DNA of 61,038 bases from Eubacterium sp. (GTDB lineage Bacteria; Bacillota; Clostridia; Lachnospirales; Lachnospiraceae): assembly GCA_017437905.1 (NCBI GenBank), contig JAFRWY010000067.1:1-61038 (forward strand), given 5' to 3'. Made by a program: the position numbers and the translations under genes. The notes below the pieces were generated by a model. It was not told the origin of the DNA and made no database searches. It worked only from the letters and a program-made list of their open reading frames with translations. Shown one piece after another: positions 51,775 to 60,896 of the stretch; within the stretch, counting starts at the first letter, position 1, and every line of letters begins with the position of its first letter.

Positions 51775-53436
51775 ATGAGGGAATCGGGAAAGATGAACAG
51801 AATATTGTCGGACATCCGCTTCTTCTTTGCGGCGGCTATTGTTTTGGTGCTTTTTTTCCTGATCTTTGAAGCGGTCCGGCATCATAACAGTATCATGGAT
51901 GCGGAACCCGCAACCGATTATTCCAAGGCATGGAGCTATGAGGACGGTTCTCCGGTGGATCTTAACAATCTGAGACACGGAGAACGGATTACGATCATGA
52001 AGAAGATTGATGATGAAGTGGTGGATGACCTCATGCTGTGCTTCTTCAGTAAAAATATATACTTTACCGTGTATATGGACGGCGATGCTCTCTATGATTT
52101 CCATCCGAAACCACCGGCGATCTTCGGAAAAACCTATGGAGTCTTTCCGCATACCGTGAATCTTCCGGTCATGTATGAGGATTCAACTCTGACGATCATA
52201 ATGGATAATATCTATCCGGACAATCCCGGCTTTATCCGTGGAATGGTCCTGGATCACGGAAGTCAGTTCCTGATCCAGTCGTTCCAGGGGTCGACCGGAG
52301 ATTTCCTGCTCTGTCTTATCGTATTCGGCTTCGGCGTTGTCCTTTTTATCATCGGTGTGATCGGGAGGTATTTCGGCGAGAACCGATTCGAGATCATCAG
52401 TGTGGGAACCTTTGCCATGGTTGCCGCGGTCTGGGTTATCAGTGAGACTTCGATCCTTCCGGTGGTAACGGGATCTCCGATTCCGGTGCATTTTATGGAC
52501 TATATCGCTCTTGATCTGCTGCCGCTTCCGGGAATCATGTTTGCAACGGCTGTGGCGGGAGAGCGGAAGTCGAAACTGGTTTTGATCTTCGGGGTCCTTA
52601 CGGCGGTGAAGATCATCGGATCGGTCATTTCAACCGCGTGCGGCGGACTGGATTACCATCAGCTGCTTTCTTTTACACATGTGTTGCTGGGACTTACGGT
52701 GGTGGCCGTTGTGACCGTTGTGGTCCGGGGGATCATGAAGGGTACGATCCGGAGAAAACTGAAGCTTGTCTTCTTCCTGTCCCTGATCTTTTCCCTGATT
52801 ATGGGTGTTGTGGACATCGTGCGTTACATCCTGGATTCCCATGCCTACAACCGGGCATCGTATTATAAATACGGTCTGTTCTTCTTCATTTTCATGTGCG
52901 GTGTCTATGAGATCATCATGATCTCGGAGTTGAGCCGGCGTGGACAGTATGCGGAAATTATGGAGGAGATGGCTTACCGGGACGGCCTCACGGGACTGCT
53001 GAACCGGATGGCATTTAACCGGGAGATCGCAGCCGCTGCGAAGGAAGAGAAGAACCGCACCCTGATCATGGTGGATCTCAATGACCTGAAAGGGGTCAAT
53101 GATAAAATGGGTCACGATCAGGGCGATACGTATATCGTTAAGATCGCCGAATGTATGCGGGAGGCGTTCTCCCACGGAGAGCAGTGCTTCCGGATCGGCG
53201 GTGATGAGTTCTTCATCATGACGGATTATACAAATGCAGATCCGATCCTTGAAGAAAGTGTACAGGCCATGAAGGCCGGAGTGGAGAAGTTCAACAGTGA
53301 ATTCGGATATGAGATTCCGCTGCAGTTCGCCTATGGGTATTCGGAGTTTGTTCCTGGAACGGATATAGAGGAGGAGATCCGGACCGCGGATCAGCGGATG
53401 TATGAGATGAAGACCGAAATGAAGGCAGGAGTATAG
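51775..53436 (+). CDS. Membrane diguanylate cyclase (GGDEF)
   Basis: 553 aa from the ATG at 51775 behind a GGGGGG tract; the frame back to 51640 covers the promoter. An N-terminal membrane helix (FFFAAAIVLVLFFLIF) is followed by a ~150-residue extracytoplasmic domain. Seven further helices follow (7TMR-like), then a C-terminal GGDEF domain with AYRDGLTGLLNR, VDLNDLKGVNDKMGHDQGD and an intact active site IGGDEFF. No RxxD inhibitory site is seen at the usual distance before it. It makes cyclic di-GMP in response to an external or membrane signal, via the 7TMR-DISM-like region (inference). Confidence 0.9.
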   Translation: MRESGKMNRILSDIRFFFAAAIVLVLFFLIFEAVRHHNSIMDAEPATDYSKAWSYEDGSPVDLNNLRHGERITIMKKIDDEVVDDLMLCFFSKNIYFTVYMDGDALYDFHPKPPAIFGKTYGVFPHTVNLPVMYEDSTLTIIMDNIYPDNPGFIRGMVLDHGSQFLIQSFQGSTGDFLLCLIVFGFGVVLFIIGVIGRYFGENRFEIISVGTFAMVAAVWVISETSILPVVTGSPIPVHFMDYIALDLLPLPGIMFATAVAGERKSKLVLIFGVLTAVKIIGSVISTACGGLDYHQLLSFTHVLLGLTVVAVVTVVVRGIMKGTIRRKLKLVFFLSLIFSLIMGVVDIVRYILDSHAYNRASYYKYGLFFFIFMCGVYEIIMISELSRRGQYAEIMEEMAYRDGLTGLLNRMAFNREIAAAAKEEKNRTLIMVDLNDLKGVNDKMGHDQGDTYIVKIAECMREAFSHGEQCFRIGGDEFFIMTDYTNADPILEESVQAMKAGVEKFNSEFGYEIPLQFAYGYSEFVPGTDIEEEIRTADQRMYEMKTEMKAGV

Positions 53437-53510
53437 CCCGTCGATCGCGGACCGTCCGTGCTACGCACGTCCGTCGCACCTTGCGGTGCTTATGTCCGCG
53501 ATGATCGGGC
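53436..53510. repeat. 75-bp hairpin repeat, copy 1
   Basis: GCCCGTCGATCGCGGAC at the left pairs with GTCCGCGATGATCGGGC at the right. Two inner hairpins are CGTGCTACGCACG and GCACCTTGCGGTGC. It overlaps the last base of the GGDEF stop codon. The core is identical to copy 2. Confidence 0.85.
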
Positions 53511-53543
53511 GATCCCTGTATGGAAGGGTACGATTCACAGACC

Positions 53544-53620
53544 GCCCCGTCGATCGCGGACCGTCCGTGCTACGCACGTCCGTCGCACCTTGCGGTGCTT
53601 ATGTCCGCGATGATCGGGGC
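53544..53620. repeat. 77-bp hairpin repeat, copy 2
   Basis: Same core as copy 1 with one extra C at the left end and one extra G at the right end (GCCCC...GGGGC), so the outer stem stays paired. Confidence 0.85.
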
Positions 53621-53651
53621 GGGTCCTGCTTCGCAGGACTGCGACACATAG

Positions 53652-53693
53652 AAAAATGATCGGCATTGTGCAAGCACATGCCGATCATTTTTA
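53652..53693. terminator. Bidirectional terminator
   Basis: AAAAATGATCGGCA pairs with TGCCGATCATTTTT, with TGTG/CACA inside. It serves the BI-1 gene on the minus strand and the GGDEF transcript on the plus strand. Confidence 0.9.
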
Positions 53694-53725
53694 TGTGTCT
53701 GTCTGTGAATCGTACCCTGGTTTCG

Positions 53726-54583
53726 TCAGTTCTTGGCTTTTCCAAGGATTCTCAGCAGGTACAGGAACAGGTTGATGAAGTCAAGGTACAGTTCCATAGC
53801 ACCGTAGAGGCCGAGAACCATCGGGTGGTAGCCTACATTTGTTGCAGCCAGCTTCTTGATCTTCTGAACATCATATGCGGTAAGACCTGTGAAGATCACA
53901 ACACCGATGATGCTGATCACATAGTCCATACCCGGAGACTTCAGGAAGAAGTTTACGATCGATGCAATGATGATTCCGAAGAGTCCGATGATGCAGATCA
54001 TACCCAGGTTGGAGAGATCTTTCTTCGTGGTTGCTCCGATCACTGCCATGGCACCAAAGATCGCTGCTGCGATGAAGAATACCTGTACGATCGATCCAAG
54101 CTCATATGCAAGGAAAATGATGGACAGGGTCACACCGTTCAGGATCGAGTATGCACCGAAGAGAACAGCTGAAAGAACCAGGTTGTTGCTCTTCATGGCG
54201 AAGCCGGCACCAATCACGCAGGCAATCTCAAGCACCGCAAAGACGATCAGCATAGCAGGACTGGTCTTAACGCTTATCCAGAAGCTGCTCTGTGCAACCG
54301 CCAGGGAAGTGATTCCCGTTACCAGCAGAGCCAGGAACATGAACAGGAAGGACTTTGTAAGAACGTCGTTCACGTCCGCTGCCACTGCACCGCCATAAGC
54401 CTGACCGGGTGCGTACTGCGGCTGGTTTACGTTGAAAGCACCGCGGTTCATTGACTGCTGATACATTTGCTGCTGATACATCTGCTGCTGTGGATCATAG
54501 CCCTGGGGATTCGACTGATACTGCGAACTCGGCGGGTTGTAGGATCCGTTGTTATTAGGATCAAAATAATCTGCCATATTCAT
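53726..54583 (-). CDS. Bax inhibitor-1/YccA family membrane protein
   Basis: 285 aa (or 283 from the ATG at 54577). The first ~65 residues are a Gln/Tyr/Pro/Asn-rich cytoplasmic tail (QGYDPQQQMYQQQMYQQ). Seven membrane helices follow, with the family's late acidic residues in GLTAYDVQKIKKL and GLYGAMELYLDFINLFL. AAAGG lies upstream. Relatives are pH-dependent calcium leak channels or FtsH-associated proteins; the ftsH gene in this window lies about 4.5 kb away, not adjacent. Confidence 0.9.
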   Translation of the reverse strand: MNMADYFDPNNNGSYNPPSSQYQSNPQGYDPQQQMYQQQMYQQSMNRGAFNVNQPQYAPGQAYGGAVAADVNDVLTKSFLFMFLALLVTGITSLAVAQSSFWISVKTSPAMLIVFAVLEIACVIGAGFAMKSNNLVLSAVLFGAYSILNGVTLSIIFLAYELGSIVQVFFIAAAIFGAMAVIGATTKKDLSNLGMICIIGLFGIIIASIVNFFLKSPGMDYVISIIGVVIFTGLTAYDVQKIKKLAATNVGYHPMVLGLYGAMELYLDFINLFLYLLRILGKAKN

Positions 54584-54730
54584 CCATCCTTTCTAATATT
54601 TTGTATGGCACGGTCCTTCCCAAACATCGGACCGGTTATGTGATTCAGGTGTCAGGATCACTATAACATTTTTAAATTAACATAAAAAGCGGGAAATAGC
54701 AATGCTTTTCGAAAAAGTTCATTTCTTTCG

Positions 54731-54759
54731 TTTACTTTCCGAGCGTTTTACAGTAAACT
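54731..54759 (+). promoter_or_regulatory. Weak promoter candidate for the Cys-cluster gene
   Basis: TTTACT (54731-54736), a 17-bp spacer and TAAACT (54754-54759). Confidence 0.4.
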
Positions 54760-54841
54760 ATTGTGAGGAGAAGACCGGACTTCTCCTGCTTTGTATGTCC
54801 TCCGCAGGGTCGGAGGAAGAACGGTTGAAAGGAACGGATCT

Positions 54842-55507
54842 ATGCTTCGGGAGGGAACGCTTTCGGAAATCTCCGACGGGCGTCTGTATGAACTGAATGA
54901 TATGGTGCGGGCGGACTGTGCCGGCTGCGCAGGCTGCAGTAAATGCTGTAAAAGCGATATGGGAACGTCGATCACGCTGGATCCGTACGATGTCTGGATG
55001 CTCTGTAAGGGGACAGGAAGGACATTTTCGGACATGGTGGAGAAGGAGCTCCGGCTGTCGATGCTGGACGGACTGATCCTGCCGCATATGAATATGGAGC
55101 ATGGCTGCGGCTTCCTGGACGAAGCCGGGCGTTGCAGCATCCATCCGTACCGTCCATCGATCTGCAGGCTGTTTCCCCTGGGACGGTACTACGAAAACGG
55201 AGATTTTAAGTATTTTCTTCAGGTGAATGAATGCACGAAACAGAACCGGAGCAAGGTTAAAGTTCAAAAATGGATCGATATCGAACCCATCGAGGAGCAT
55301 ACGGCCTTTGTCCGGAAATGGCATAATTTCCTGGGACTGGCGCGGCGGAAATGCAATGAGGCAAAGGATCCGCACCAGATCCGGAATTTTATGCTGTTTT
55401 TGCTGGAGCTCTTTTACGTGACGGAATACGATCCGGAGGATTTCTTCGAACAGTTCCACCACCGGATGAAAACGGCGGTGAGGGAGATGAAGCATATTCT
55501 TCGGTAG
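54842..55507 (+). CDS. YkgJ-family cysteine cluster protein
   Basis: 221 aa from the ATG at 54842, preceded by AAAGGAACGG; a longer frame starts at 54791. The Cys cluster is CAGCAGCSKCCK near residues 28-37, then GCGFLDEAGRCSIHPYRPSICRLFP, typical of the YkgJ/UPF0153 zinc- or iron-binding family. The C-terminal half is helical (FMLFLLELFYVTEYDPEDFF). No partner is apparent. The biochemical role of the family is not firmly known; metal-cluster handling has been suggested. Confidence 0.87.
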   Translation: MLREGTLSEISDGRLYELNDMVRADCAGCAGCSKCCKSDMGTSITLDPYDVWMLCKGTGRTFSDMVEKELRLSMLDGLILPHMNMEHGCGFLDEAGRCSIHPYRPSICRLFPLGRYYENGDFKYFLQVNECTKQNRSKVKVQKWIDIEPIEEHTAFVRKWHNFLGLARRKCNEAKDPHQIRNFMLFLLELFYVTEYDPEDFFEQFHHRMKTAVREMKHILR

Positions 55508-55525
55508 GGAGTGGTTTGGAACAGC

Positions 55526-55650
55526 CATCCGGGGAACATTTGCGGATGGATGAGTAACGGAAGGAGTTATCATCCGGTGCACATATGCCGGGTGGATGAG
55601 TAACGGAAGGTGTTGTCATCCTGAGGCGTTTACACCGAAGGATCTTAAGA
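55526..55650 (+). repeat. Tandem 45-bp repeat units ending in a TCATCCTGAG element
   Basis: Two tandem units begin CATCCGG at 55526 and 55571. Each has an inner hairpin (CATCCG/CGGATG type) and the shared word GGATGAGTAACGGAAGG followed by GTT-TCATCC. A third partial copy changes to TCATCCTGAGG...GAAGGATCTTAAG, like the element at 2817-2845. They sit just upstream of the flavin reductase gene. Confidence 0.75.
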
Positions 55651-55700
55651 AAAAGAGCGGAGGGCCCTCCCTTCGCCGGATATGACAAGGGGGTATCACT

Positions 55701-56309
55701 ATGAACAAAGAAGCAATGTACAAACTGGGTTACGGACTGTATGTCCTGACGGCAAAGACCGCAGACGGAAAGGATAACGGCTGCATCATCAACACGGCGA
55801 TCCAGGTGACCACCACGCCGAACCGGATCTCCATCTGCGTGAACAAGGCGAATTATACACATGATATCATTCATGAAACCGGAGAATTCAATATCTCCAT
55901 CATTTCCGAGAAGGCAGGCTTTGAACTCTTTCAGCATTTCGGCTTCCGGAGCGGACGTGATGTGGACAAGTTTGAGGGTTATACGGATGCGGTGCGCGCA
56001 AACAACGGTCTCTTCGTGATCACAAAGGGGATCAATGCGTTTATCGCAGGCAAGGTGGTTCAGGAGGTGGACCTCGGAACGCATACCATGTTCATCGCGG
56101 ACGTGACGGACGGCGGCGTGCTGAATCAGGACCCTTCCACAACATACAGCTACTATCAGACCAATATCAAGCCGAAGCCGCAGAAGACCGAAGTGAAGGG
56201 CTGGCGGTGCAAGATCTGCGGATACATTTATGAAGGCGAGGTTCTGCCGGATGACTTTATCTGCCCGACCTGCAAGCACGGCGCGATCGACTTTGAGAAG
56301 ATCGAATAA
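55701..56309 (+). CDS. Flavin reductase-rubredoxin fusion (Hrb-like)
   Basis: 202 aa. Residues 1-150 are an FMN-binding flavin-reductase-like domain (TAKTADGKDNGCIINTAIQV, TGEFNISIIS). Residues about 165-202 are a rubredoxin with both iron-binding pairs: CKICGYIYEG and CPTCKHG. GGGGG lies upstream. This is the layout of high-molecular-weight rubredoxins, which pass electrons from NAD(P)H to flavodiiron proteins to reduce oxygen or peroxide in anaerobes. No flavodiiron partner is in the window. Confidence 0.9.
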   Translation: MNKEAMYKLGYGLYVLTAKTADGKDNGCIINTAIQVTTTPNRISICVNKANYTHDIIHETGEFNISIISEKAGFELFQHFGFRSGRDVDKFEGYTDAVRANNGLFVITKGINAFIAGKVVQEVDLGTHTMFIADVTDGGVLNQDPSTTYSYYQTNIKPKPQKTEVKGWRCKICGYIYEGEVLPDDFICPTCKHGAIDFEKIE

Positions 56310-56380
56310 GATATTGAGGATCGCGGATCGGCGGATCCGTTCAAATTTGATAAATATATTGATTCAGGAGGAAATACAAA

Positions 56381-57160
56381 ATGAAACGCATCGGTTTTAT
56401 CGGCATCGGAAATATGGGCACGGCTCTTTTCTCAGGTTTTGTTGCAGCAGGGAAGCTGACCCCGGATATGGCATATGCATATACACCCGTTCCTGCGGAG
56501 CTTGCGGCAAAACATGAGGAACTGGGCATCGGTGTATGCAGCAGTCTGGAGGAAATGCTGGGCAAGGTGGACATGATCCTGATCGCCTGCAAGCCGGGTC
56601 AGGTGCTGGAAAATGCGAAGATCATCGCTGCAAATGCACCGGATATGCCTGTGATCTGCATCGCGGCGGGCTTCTCGCTGGCAAAGTTCCGTGAGGCGGG
56701 AGTGGAGCTGCATGTACAGTGCATCATGCCGAACACGCCGGCGCGTATTCAGGACGGTGTAACTCTGTTTGAAGAGTGCCATACCATGACGGAGGAGGAC
56801 AATGCCTACGCAAAGGACCTGCTTTCGGCGGTGGGTGCGGTAGAGGTTCTTCCGCCGCATCTGATGAAGATCGGTATGAGCATCACGGGATGCGGACCTG
56901 CATTTGTTGACCTTTTTATCGAGGCCTATGCGGATGCAGCCGTAAAGTACGGAATCCCGCGTGCCACCGCATATCGTCTGGTGAGCGGTATGGTTCACGG
57001 CTCCTCGGGGCTGCAGATCGCAACCGGAGAGCATCCGGGGGTACTGAAGGATCAGGTATGCTCCCCCGGCGGAACCACAATCCGCGGGGTTGCGGCCCTG
57101 GAGGCCTGCGGCTTCCGGAGTGCATGCATTGAGTCCGTAGACAGCATAATGAATGATTAA
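56381..57160 (+). CDS. proC: Pyrroline-5-carboxylate reductase
   Basis: 259 aa, full length. Rossmann motif IGFIGIGNMGTALFSGF at the N-terminus, IACKPGQ, CIMPNTPARIQDGVT, and the C-terminal signature QVCSPGGTTIRGVAALE. AGGAGG precedes the start by 7 bp. It performs the last step of proline synthesis with NAD(P)H. No proA or proB is adjacent. The cardiolipin synthase gene follows 42 bp later. Confidence 0.95.
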   Translation: MKRIGFIGIGNMGTALFSGFVAAGKLTPDMAYAYTPVPAELAAKHEELGIGVCSSLEEMLGKVDMILIACKPGQVLENAKIIAANAPDMPVICIAAGFSLAKFREAGVELHVQCIMPNTPARIQDGVTLFEECHTMTEEDNAYAKDLLSAVGAVEVLPPHLMKIGMSITGCGPAFVDLFIEAYADAAVKYGIPRATAYRLVSGMVHGSSGLQIATGEHPGVLKDQVCSPGGTTIRGVAALEACGFRSACIESVDSIMND

Positions 57161-57202
57161 AGAACCGGAATCGCAACATCAGTATCAGGTGAATGAAGCA
57201 AC

Positions 57203-58903
57203 ATGAACGAAAAGAAACGTATCCCCATGAAACGATATAAGAACCTTCTGTTCGGCAGGGCACTCCCGGCGGGACTCCTTATCGCACTCCAGGTGAGCTG
57301 GATCGCAATAGGGATTTTCAACATTGTGGACTACCTGCCGGTTCTGACAAACATCATGCGGGTACTGTCGGTGATCTTCGTGATCATCATTCTGAATGAC
57401 AGGGATGAGCAGACGGAGTATAAGCTGATCTGGATCATCGTGGTACTGTTGTTCCCCATTTTCGGTGCGCCCTTCTATTACCTCTTCGGCAACAAAAAGC
57501 CGGGACGGGGTTTCAAGCGCCGGCTGGACGCTGCAGATGTGAAATACCATCTGTCATATTTCCAGGACCGGCGGACACAGGATGATTTTATCCAAAAGGA
57601 TGTGCGGGGAGCCGGGACCTCTGAGTACATATTCAATGAACAGTTCTTCCCGGTACACCGGAATACGAAGCTTACCTATTATAACAGCGGCGAGACACTG
57701 CTGGCGGGAATGATGAAGGCGATCCGCCAGGCGGAGCATTTCATCTTCATGGAATATTTTACCATCGAAGTGGGCGATGTCTGGGAGCCGATGCTGAACC
57801 TGCTGATCGAGAAGGCCGAGAGCGGGGTGGAGGTCTGCCTCCTGTACGATGATTTCGGCTGCGCACAGTATCTCCCCCGGAACTATCATAAGGAGCTGAA
57901 CAAGATCAGTCCGAATTTCAAATGCCTGAAATATAACCGGATGGTGCCCATTTTCTCCGTGTTTATGAACAACCGGGATCATCGGAAGATGCTGATCGTG
58001 GACGGATATATCGGTTTTACCGGAGGAATGAACCTGTCGGACCGCTATGTCAACATTAACTGTCCCTACGGACGATGGAAGGACGCGGGCATCTGTCTGG
58101 AGGGCGACGGCGTCTGGAACATGACGCTGATGTTCCTGGAAATGTGGGAAGCCGTGGATATCGAAGCGTATAAGAGAAATGTGAAGCGATCCCGTCTCCT
58201 GCGCCGGCTGGATCGGAAAACGGAGCATAACCGGCAGACCGGACGGACGGAAGAGAAACTGGCGGAAATGGATGAAACCGAGAAGGAAGTATTCATGGGC
58301 ATGATCAACGAGCTGAAGGACTACATGCCGCACCGGTACCATGACCCGATCGCTTCGGATTCCTTTGTCCAGCCCTTCGGGGATGAACCTTTTGATGATA
58401 TTCCCCTGGCGGAGCATGTCTATATGGATCTGATCAACCAGTCGAAGAAGCGGCTTTATATGTTCACGCCTTATCTGATCATGAGCGATCAGCTGACCAG
58501 TGCGTTCTGCATTGCCGCAAAGCGCGGCGTGGATGTGCGGATCGTGGTTCCGGGAGTGCCGGATAAGAAGATGGTCTACCGGCTGACCAAGTCCTCCTTC
58601 CGGCATCTTATGAAGAACGGTGTCCGGATCTATACCTACACACCGGGATTCTTGCATTCCAAGTGCATGCTCTGTGACAATGAGAAGGGTATCGTGGGAA
58701 CCATCAACCTGGATTACCGCAGCCTCTTCCTTCATTTTGAAGACGCGGTTTATTTCTCGGATGCTCATACAGCCAGCGTGCTGTACCGGGATTTCAAATC
58801 CACCTTCCCGCAGTGTCATGAGGTGACGATGGAGGATACCAAAAAGAGTTTGCCGGGATATGTGCTGGATTCTGTCCTTCGTGTGATCGCGCCGATGCTT
58901 TGA
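57203..58903 (+). CDS. cls: Cardiolipin synthase
   Basis: 566 aa, somewhat longer than typical Cls (~480-510). Two N-terminal membrane helices, then two phospholipase-D HKD motifs: DHRKMLIVDGYIGFTGGMN and LHSKCMLCDNEKGIVGT. A ~60-residue charged insert (NRQTGRTEEKLAEMDETEKE) lies between the halves and explains the extra length. It condenses two phosphatidylglycerols to cardiolipin. It ends near a promoter for ftsH. Confidence 0.92.
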   Translation: MNEKKRIPMKRYKNLLFGRALPAGLLIALQVSWIAIGIFNIVDYLPVLTNIMRVLSVIFVIIILNDRDEQTEYKLIWIIVVLLFPIFGAPFYYLFGNKKPGRGFKRRLDAADVKYHLSYFQDRRTQDDFIQKDVRGAGTSEYIFNEQFFPVHRNTKLTYYNSGETLLAGMMKAIRQAEHFIFMEYFTIEVGDVWEPMLNLLIEKAESGVEVCLLYDDFGCAQYLPRNYHKELNKISPNFKCLKYNRMVPIFSVFMNNRDHRKMLIVDGYIGFTGGMNLSDRYVNINCPYGRWKDAGICLEGDGVWNMTLMFLEMWEAVDIEAYKRNVKRSRLLRRLDRKTEHNRQTGRTEEKLAEMDETEKEVFMGMINELKDYMPHRYHDPIASDSFVQPFGDEPFDDIPLAEHVYMDLINQSKKRLYMFTPYLIMSDQLTSAFCIAAKRGVDVRIVVPGVPDKKMVYRLTKSSFRHLMKNGVRIYTYTPGFLHSKCMLCDNEKGIVGTINLDYRSLFLHFEDAVYFSDAHTASVLYRDFKSTFPQCHEVTMEDTKKSLPGYVLDSVLRVIAPML

Positions 58904-58953
58904 TCGAACAGGAAGGCGTCATGTGAATTATAATTGATAATTCCCTCCAAACC

Positions 58954-58982
58954 TTGTCAGACTTCTATGTGTATGCTAAACT
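58954..58982 (+). promoter_or_regulatory. Promoter of ftsH
   Basis: TTGTCA (58954-58959), a 17-bp spacer and TAAACT (58977-58982), directly followed by a CIRCE operator. Confidence 0.7.
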
Positions 58983-58987
58983 TGCGA

Positions 58988-59014
58988 TTAGCACTTCGAA
59001 GGTGAGAGTGCTAA
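58988..59014. promoter_or_regulatory. CIRCE element (HrcA operator)
   Basis: TTAGCACTT (58988-58996), 9 bases, GAGTGCTAA (59006-59014). It differs from the canonical TTAGCACTC-N9-GAGTGCTAA at one position. It sits at the transcription start region 26 bp before the ftsH start codon, where HrcA would block transcription until heat shock. Confidence 0.88.
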
Positions 59015-59039
59015 TCCTATGTAACAGGAGGAACCGTAT

Positions 59040-60896
59040 ATGGGCGAAATGCGTCCGGATAAAAAGAAAACCATACCTTTTGTCCTGATCTTTCTGGTTG
59101 TGTTCGGGATCATGAACGTCATGGTCTACCAGAACTTCATGAAGAAACCGGTGACAGAGGTGGGCTATAATGTCTTCATGAAAATGATCGATGAGAAGAA
59201 GATCAAGGAAGCGTCGATCACCACCTCGCAGATCATTTTCACTGATGCGGACGGAACCGCATACAAGACCGGTATTATGGAGGATGCGGATCTCTACGAG
59301 CGCCTGTATGCATCGGGCGCGACCTTCGGAGCGGAGATCGTGGAGCAGATGAATCCGCTGCTTTACTACGGCATAACCTTTGGAATCCAGATCCTTCTTC
59401 TGGTGATCGTATGGCGGATCATAACCCGCCGGATCACGAAGAAGCTGGGAGATGATCCGGACATGATGTCCTTCTCCATGAGCGGAGGCCGTGGCAAGGG
59501 CACCGGCAGGATCTATGTGAAATCCAAGAATGACGTTCGTTTCAAGGATGTGGCAGGCGAGGAGGAAGCGAAGGATCTTCTGTCCGAGATCGTCGGATAC
59601 CTTCATAATCCCGAGAAATACACCGAGATCGGGGCGACCCTTCCGAAGGGCGCCCTGCTGGTGGGCCCTCCGGGTACCGGTAAGACCATGCTGGCCAAAG
59701 CGGTGGCAGGAGAGGCGGATGTGCCGTTCTTCTCCATTTCCGGCTCCGAATTCGTCCAGATGTTCGTAGGTATGGGTGCTGCCAAGGTCCGGGATCTGTT
59801 CAAGCAGGCGAAGGAGAAGGCTCCCTGTATCATATTTATCGATGAGATCGATGCCATCGGAAAGAAGCGTGATGCGAGTCTTTCCACAAATGATGAGCGT
59901 GAGCAGACACTGAACCAGCTGCTGTCCGAGATGGACGGCTTCGAAGGGAACACGGGCGTGGTCATCCTTGCGGCCACAAACCGTCCCGAATCCCTGGACC
60001 CCGCACTTCTCCGTCCGGGTCGTTTCGATCGCCGGATCCCGGTAGAACTGCCGGATCTGAAGGGACGTATCGACATCCTGAAGGTTCATGCGAAGAAGAT
60101 CCGGATCTCCGAAAATGTGGATTTCGAGACCATTGCAAAGACTGCTTCCGGTGCATCCGGTGCACAGCTGGCCAATATTGTAAATGAAGGCGCCCTGAAG
60201 GCTGTCCGTGAGGGACGGAAGGTGGTTCAGCAGGATGACCTGATGGAATCCGTGGAAGTCGTCATCGCCGGTTATCAGAAGAAGAACAAGATCCTTACGA
60301 ATAAAGAGAAGCTGGTAGTCAGCTATCATGAAGTCGGTCATGCACTGGTGGCAGCCATGCAGACCCAGTCTGCGCCGGTGACGAAGATCACCATCATCCC
60401 CCGGACTTCCGGGGCTCTCGGTTATACCATGCAGGTGGATGAGGATGAGAGAAACCTGATGACGAAGACGGAGATCCTGAACAAGATCGCAACCCTGTCC
60501 GGCGGACGTGCGGCAGAGGAGCTGATCTTCAATGAGATCACAACGGGTGCTTCAAATGATATCGAACAGGCCACGAAGCTGGCCCGGTCCATGGTGACCC
60601 GGTTCGGTATGACGGATGAATTTGACATGGTAGCCATGGAAGTGGTAACGAACCAGTATCTGGGTGGGGACACGTCCCTGGCTTGTGCACCGGAGACCCA
60701 GACGAAGATCGACCATATGGTGGTGGAGATCGTGAAGGCCCAGCATGCAAGGGCGAAGGAGATCCTGCAGCAGAATGTGCAGAAGCTGCACGAGATCGCG
60801 AAGCATTTGTATGAAAATGAGACTATTACGGGTGAGGAATTCATGGATATCCTGAATTCTTCCGAGAATACCCTGCTGGGCGGTCAGACCGAGTGA
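59040..60896 (+). CDS. ftsH: ATP-dependent zinc metalloprotease FtsH
   Basis: 618 aa. Two membrane helices ([20 protein letters not shown] and [18 protein letters not shown]) flank a short external domain. The AAA module has Walker A GPPGTGKT, pore loop [13 protein letters not shown], Walker [11 protein letters not shown] and arginine fingers in RPGRFDRR. The protease has HEVGH. AGGAGG precedes the start. It degrades damaged or regulatory membrane and cytosolic proteins. The CIRCE element points to control by HrcA together with the chaperone regulon. Confidence 0.95.
   Translation: MGEMRPDKKKTIPFVLIFLVVFGIMNVMVYQNFMKKPVTEVGYNVFMKMIDEKKIKEASITTSQIIFTDADGTAYKTGIMEDADLYERLYASGATFGAEIVEQMNPLLYYGITFGIQILLLVIVWRIITRRITKKLGDDPDMMSFSMSGGRGKGTGRIYVKSKNDVRFKDVAGEEEAKDLLSEIVGYLHNPEKYTEIGATLPKGALLVGPPGTGKTMLAKAVAGEADVPFFSISGSEFVQMFVGMGAAKVRDLFKQAKEKAPCIIFIDEIDAIGKKRDASLSTNDEREQTLNQLLSEMDGFEGNTGVVILAATNRPESLDPALLRPGRFDRRIPVELPDLKGRIDILKVHAKKIRISENVDFETIAKTASGASGAQLANIVNEGALKAVREGRKVVQQDDLMESVEVVIAGYQKKNKILTNKEKLVVSYHEVGHALVAAMQTQSAPVTKITIIPRTSGALGYTMQVDEDERNLMTKTEILNKIATLSGGRAAEELIFNEITTGASNDIEQATKLARSMVTRFGMTDEFDMVAMEVVTNQYLGGDTSLACAPETQTKIDHMVVEIVKAQHARAKEILQQNVQKLHEIAKHLYENETITGEEFMDILNSSENTLLGGQTE

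Larger units (their letters stand above)
53525..53718. repeat. 18-bp inverted repeats bounding a hairpin-terminator unit
   Basis: AGGGTACGATTCACAGAC (53525-53542) is the exact reverse complement of GTCTGTGAATCGTACCCT (53701-53718). Between them lie hairpin copy 2, a GTCCTGC/GCAGGAC hairpin and a bidirectional terminator. The unit is 194 bp and has no coding capacity I can see. Confidence 0.8.
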
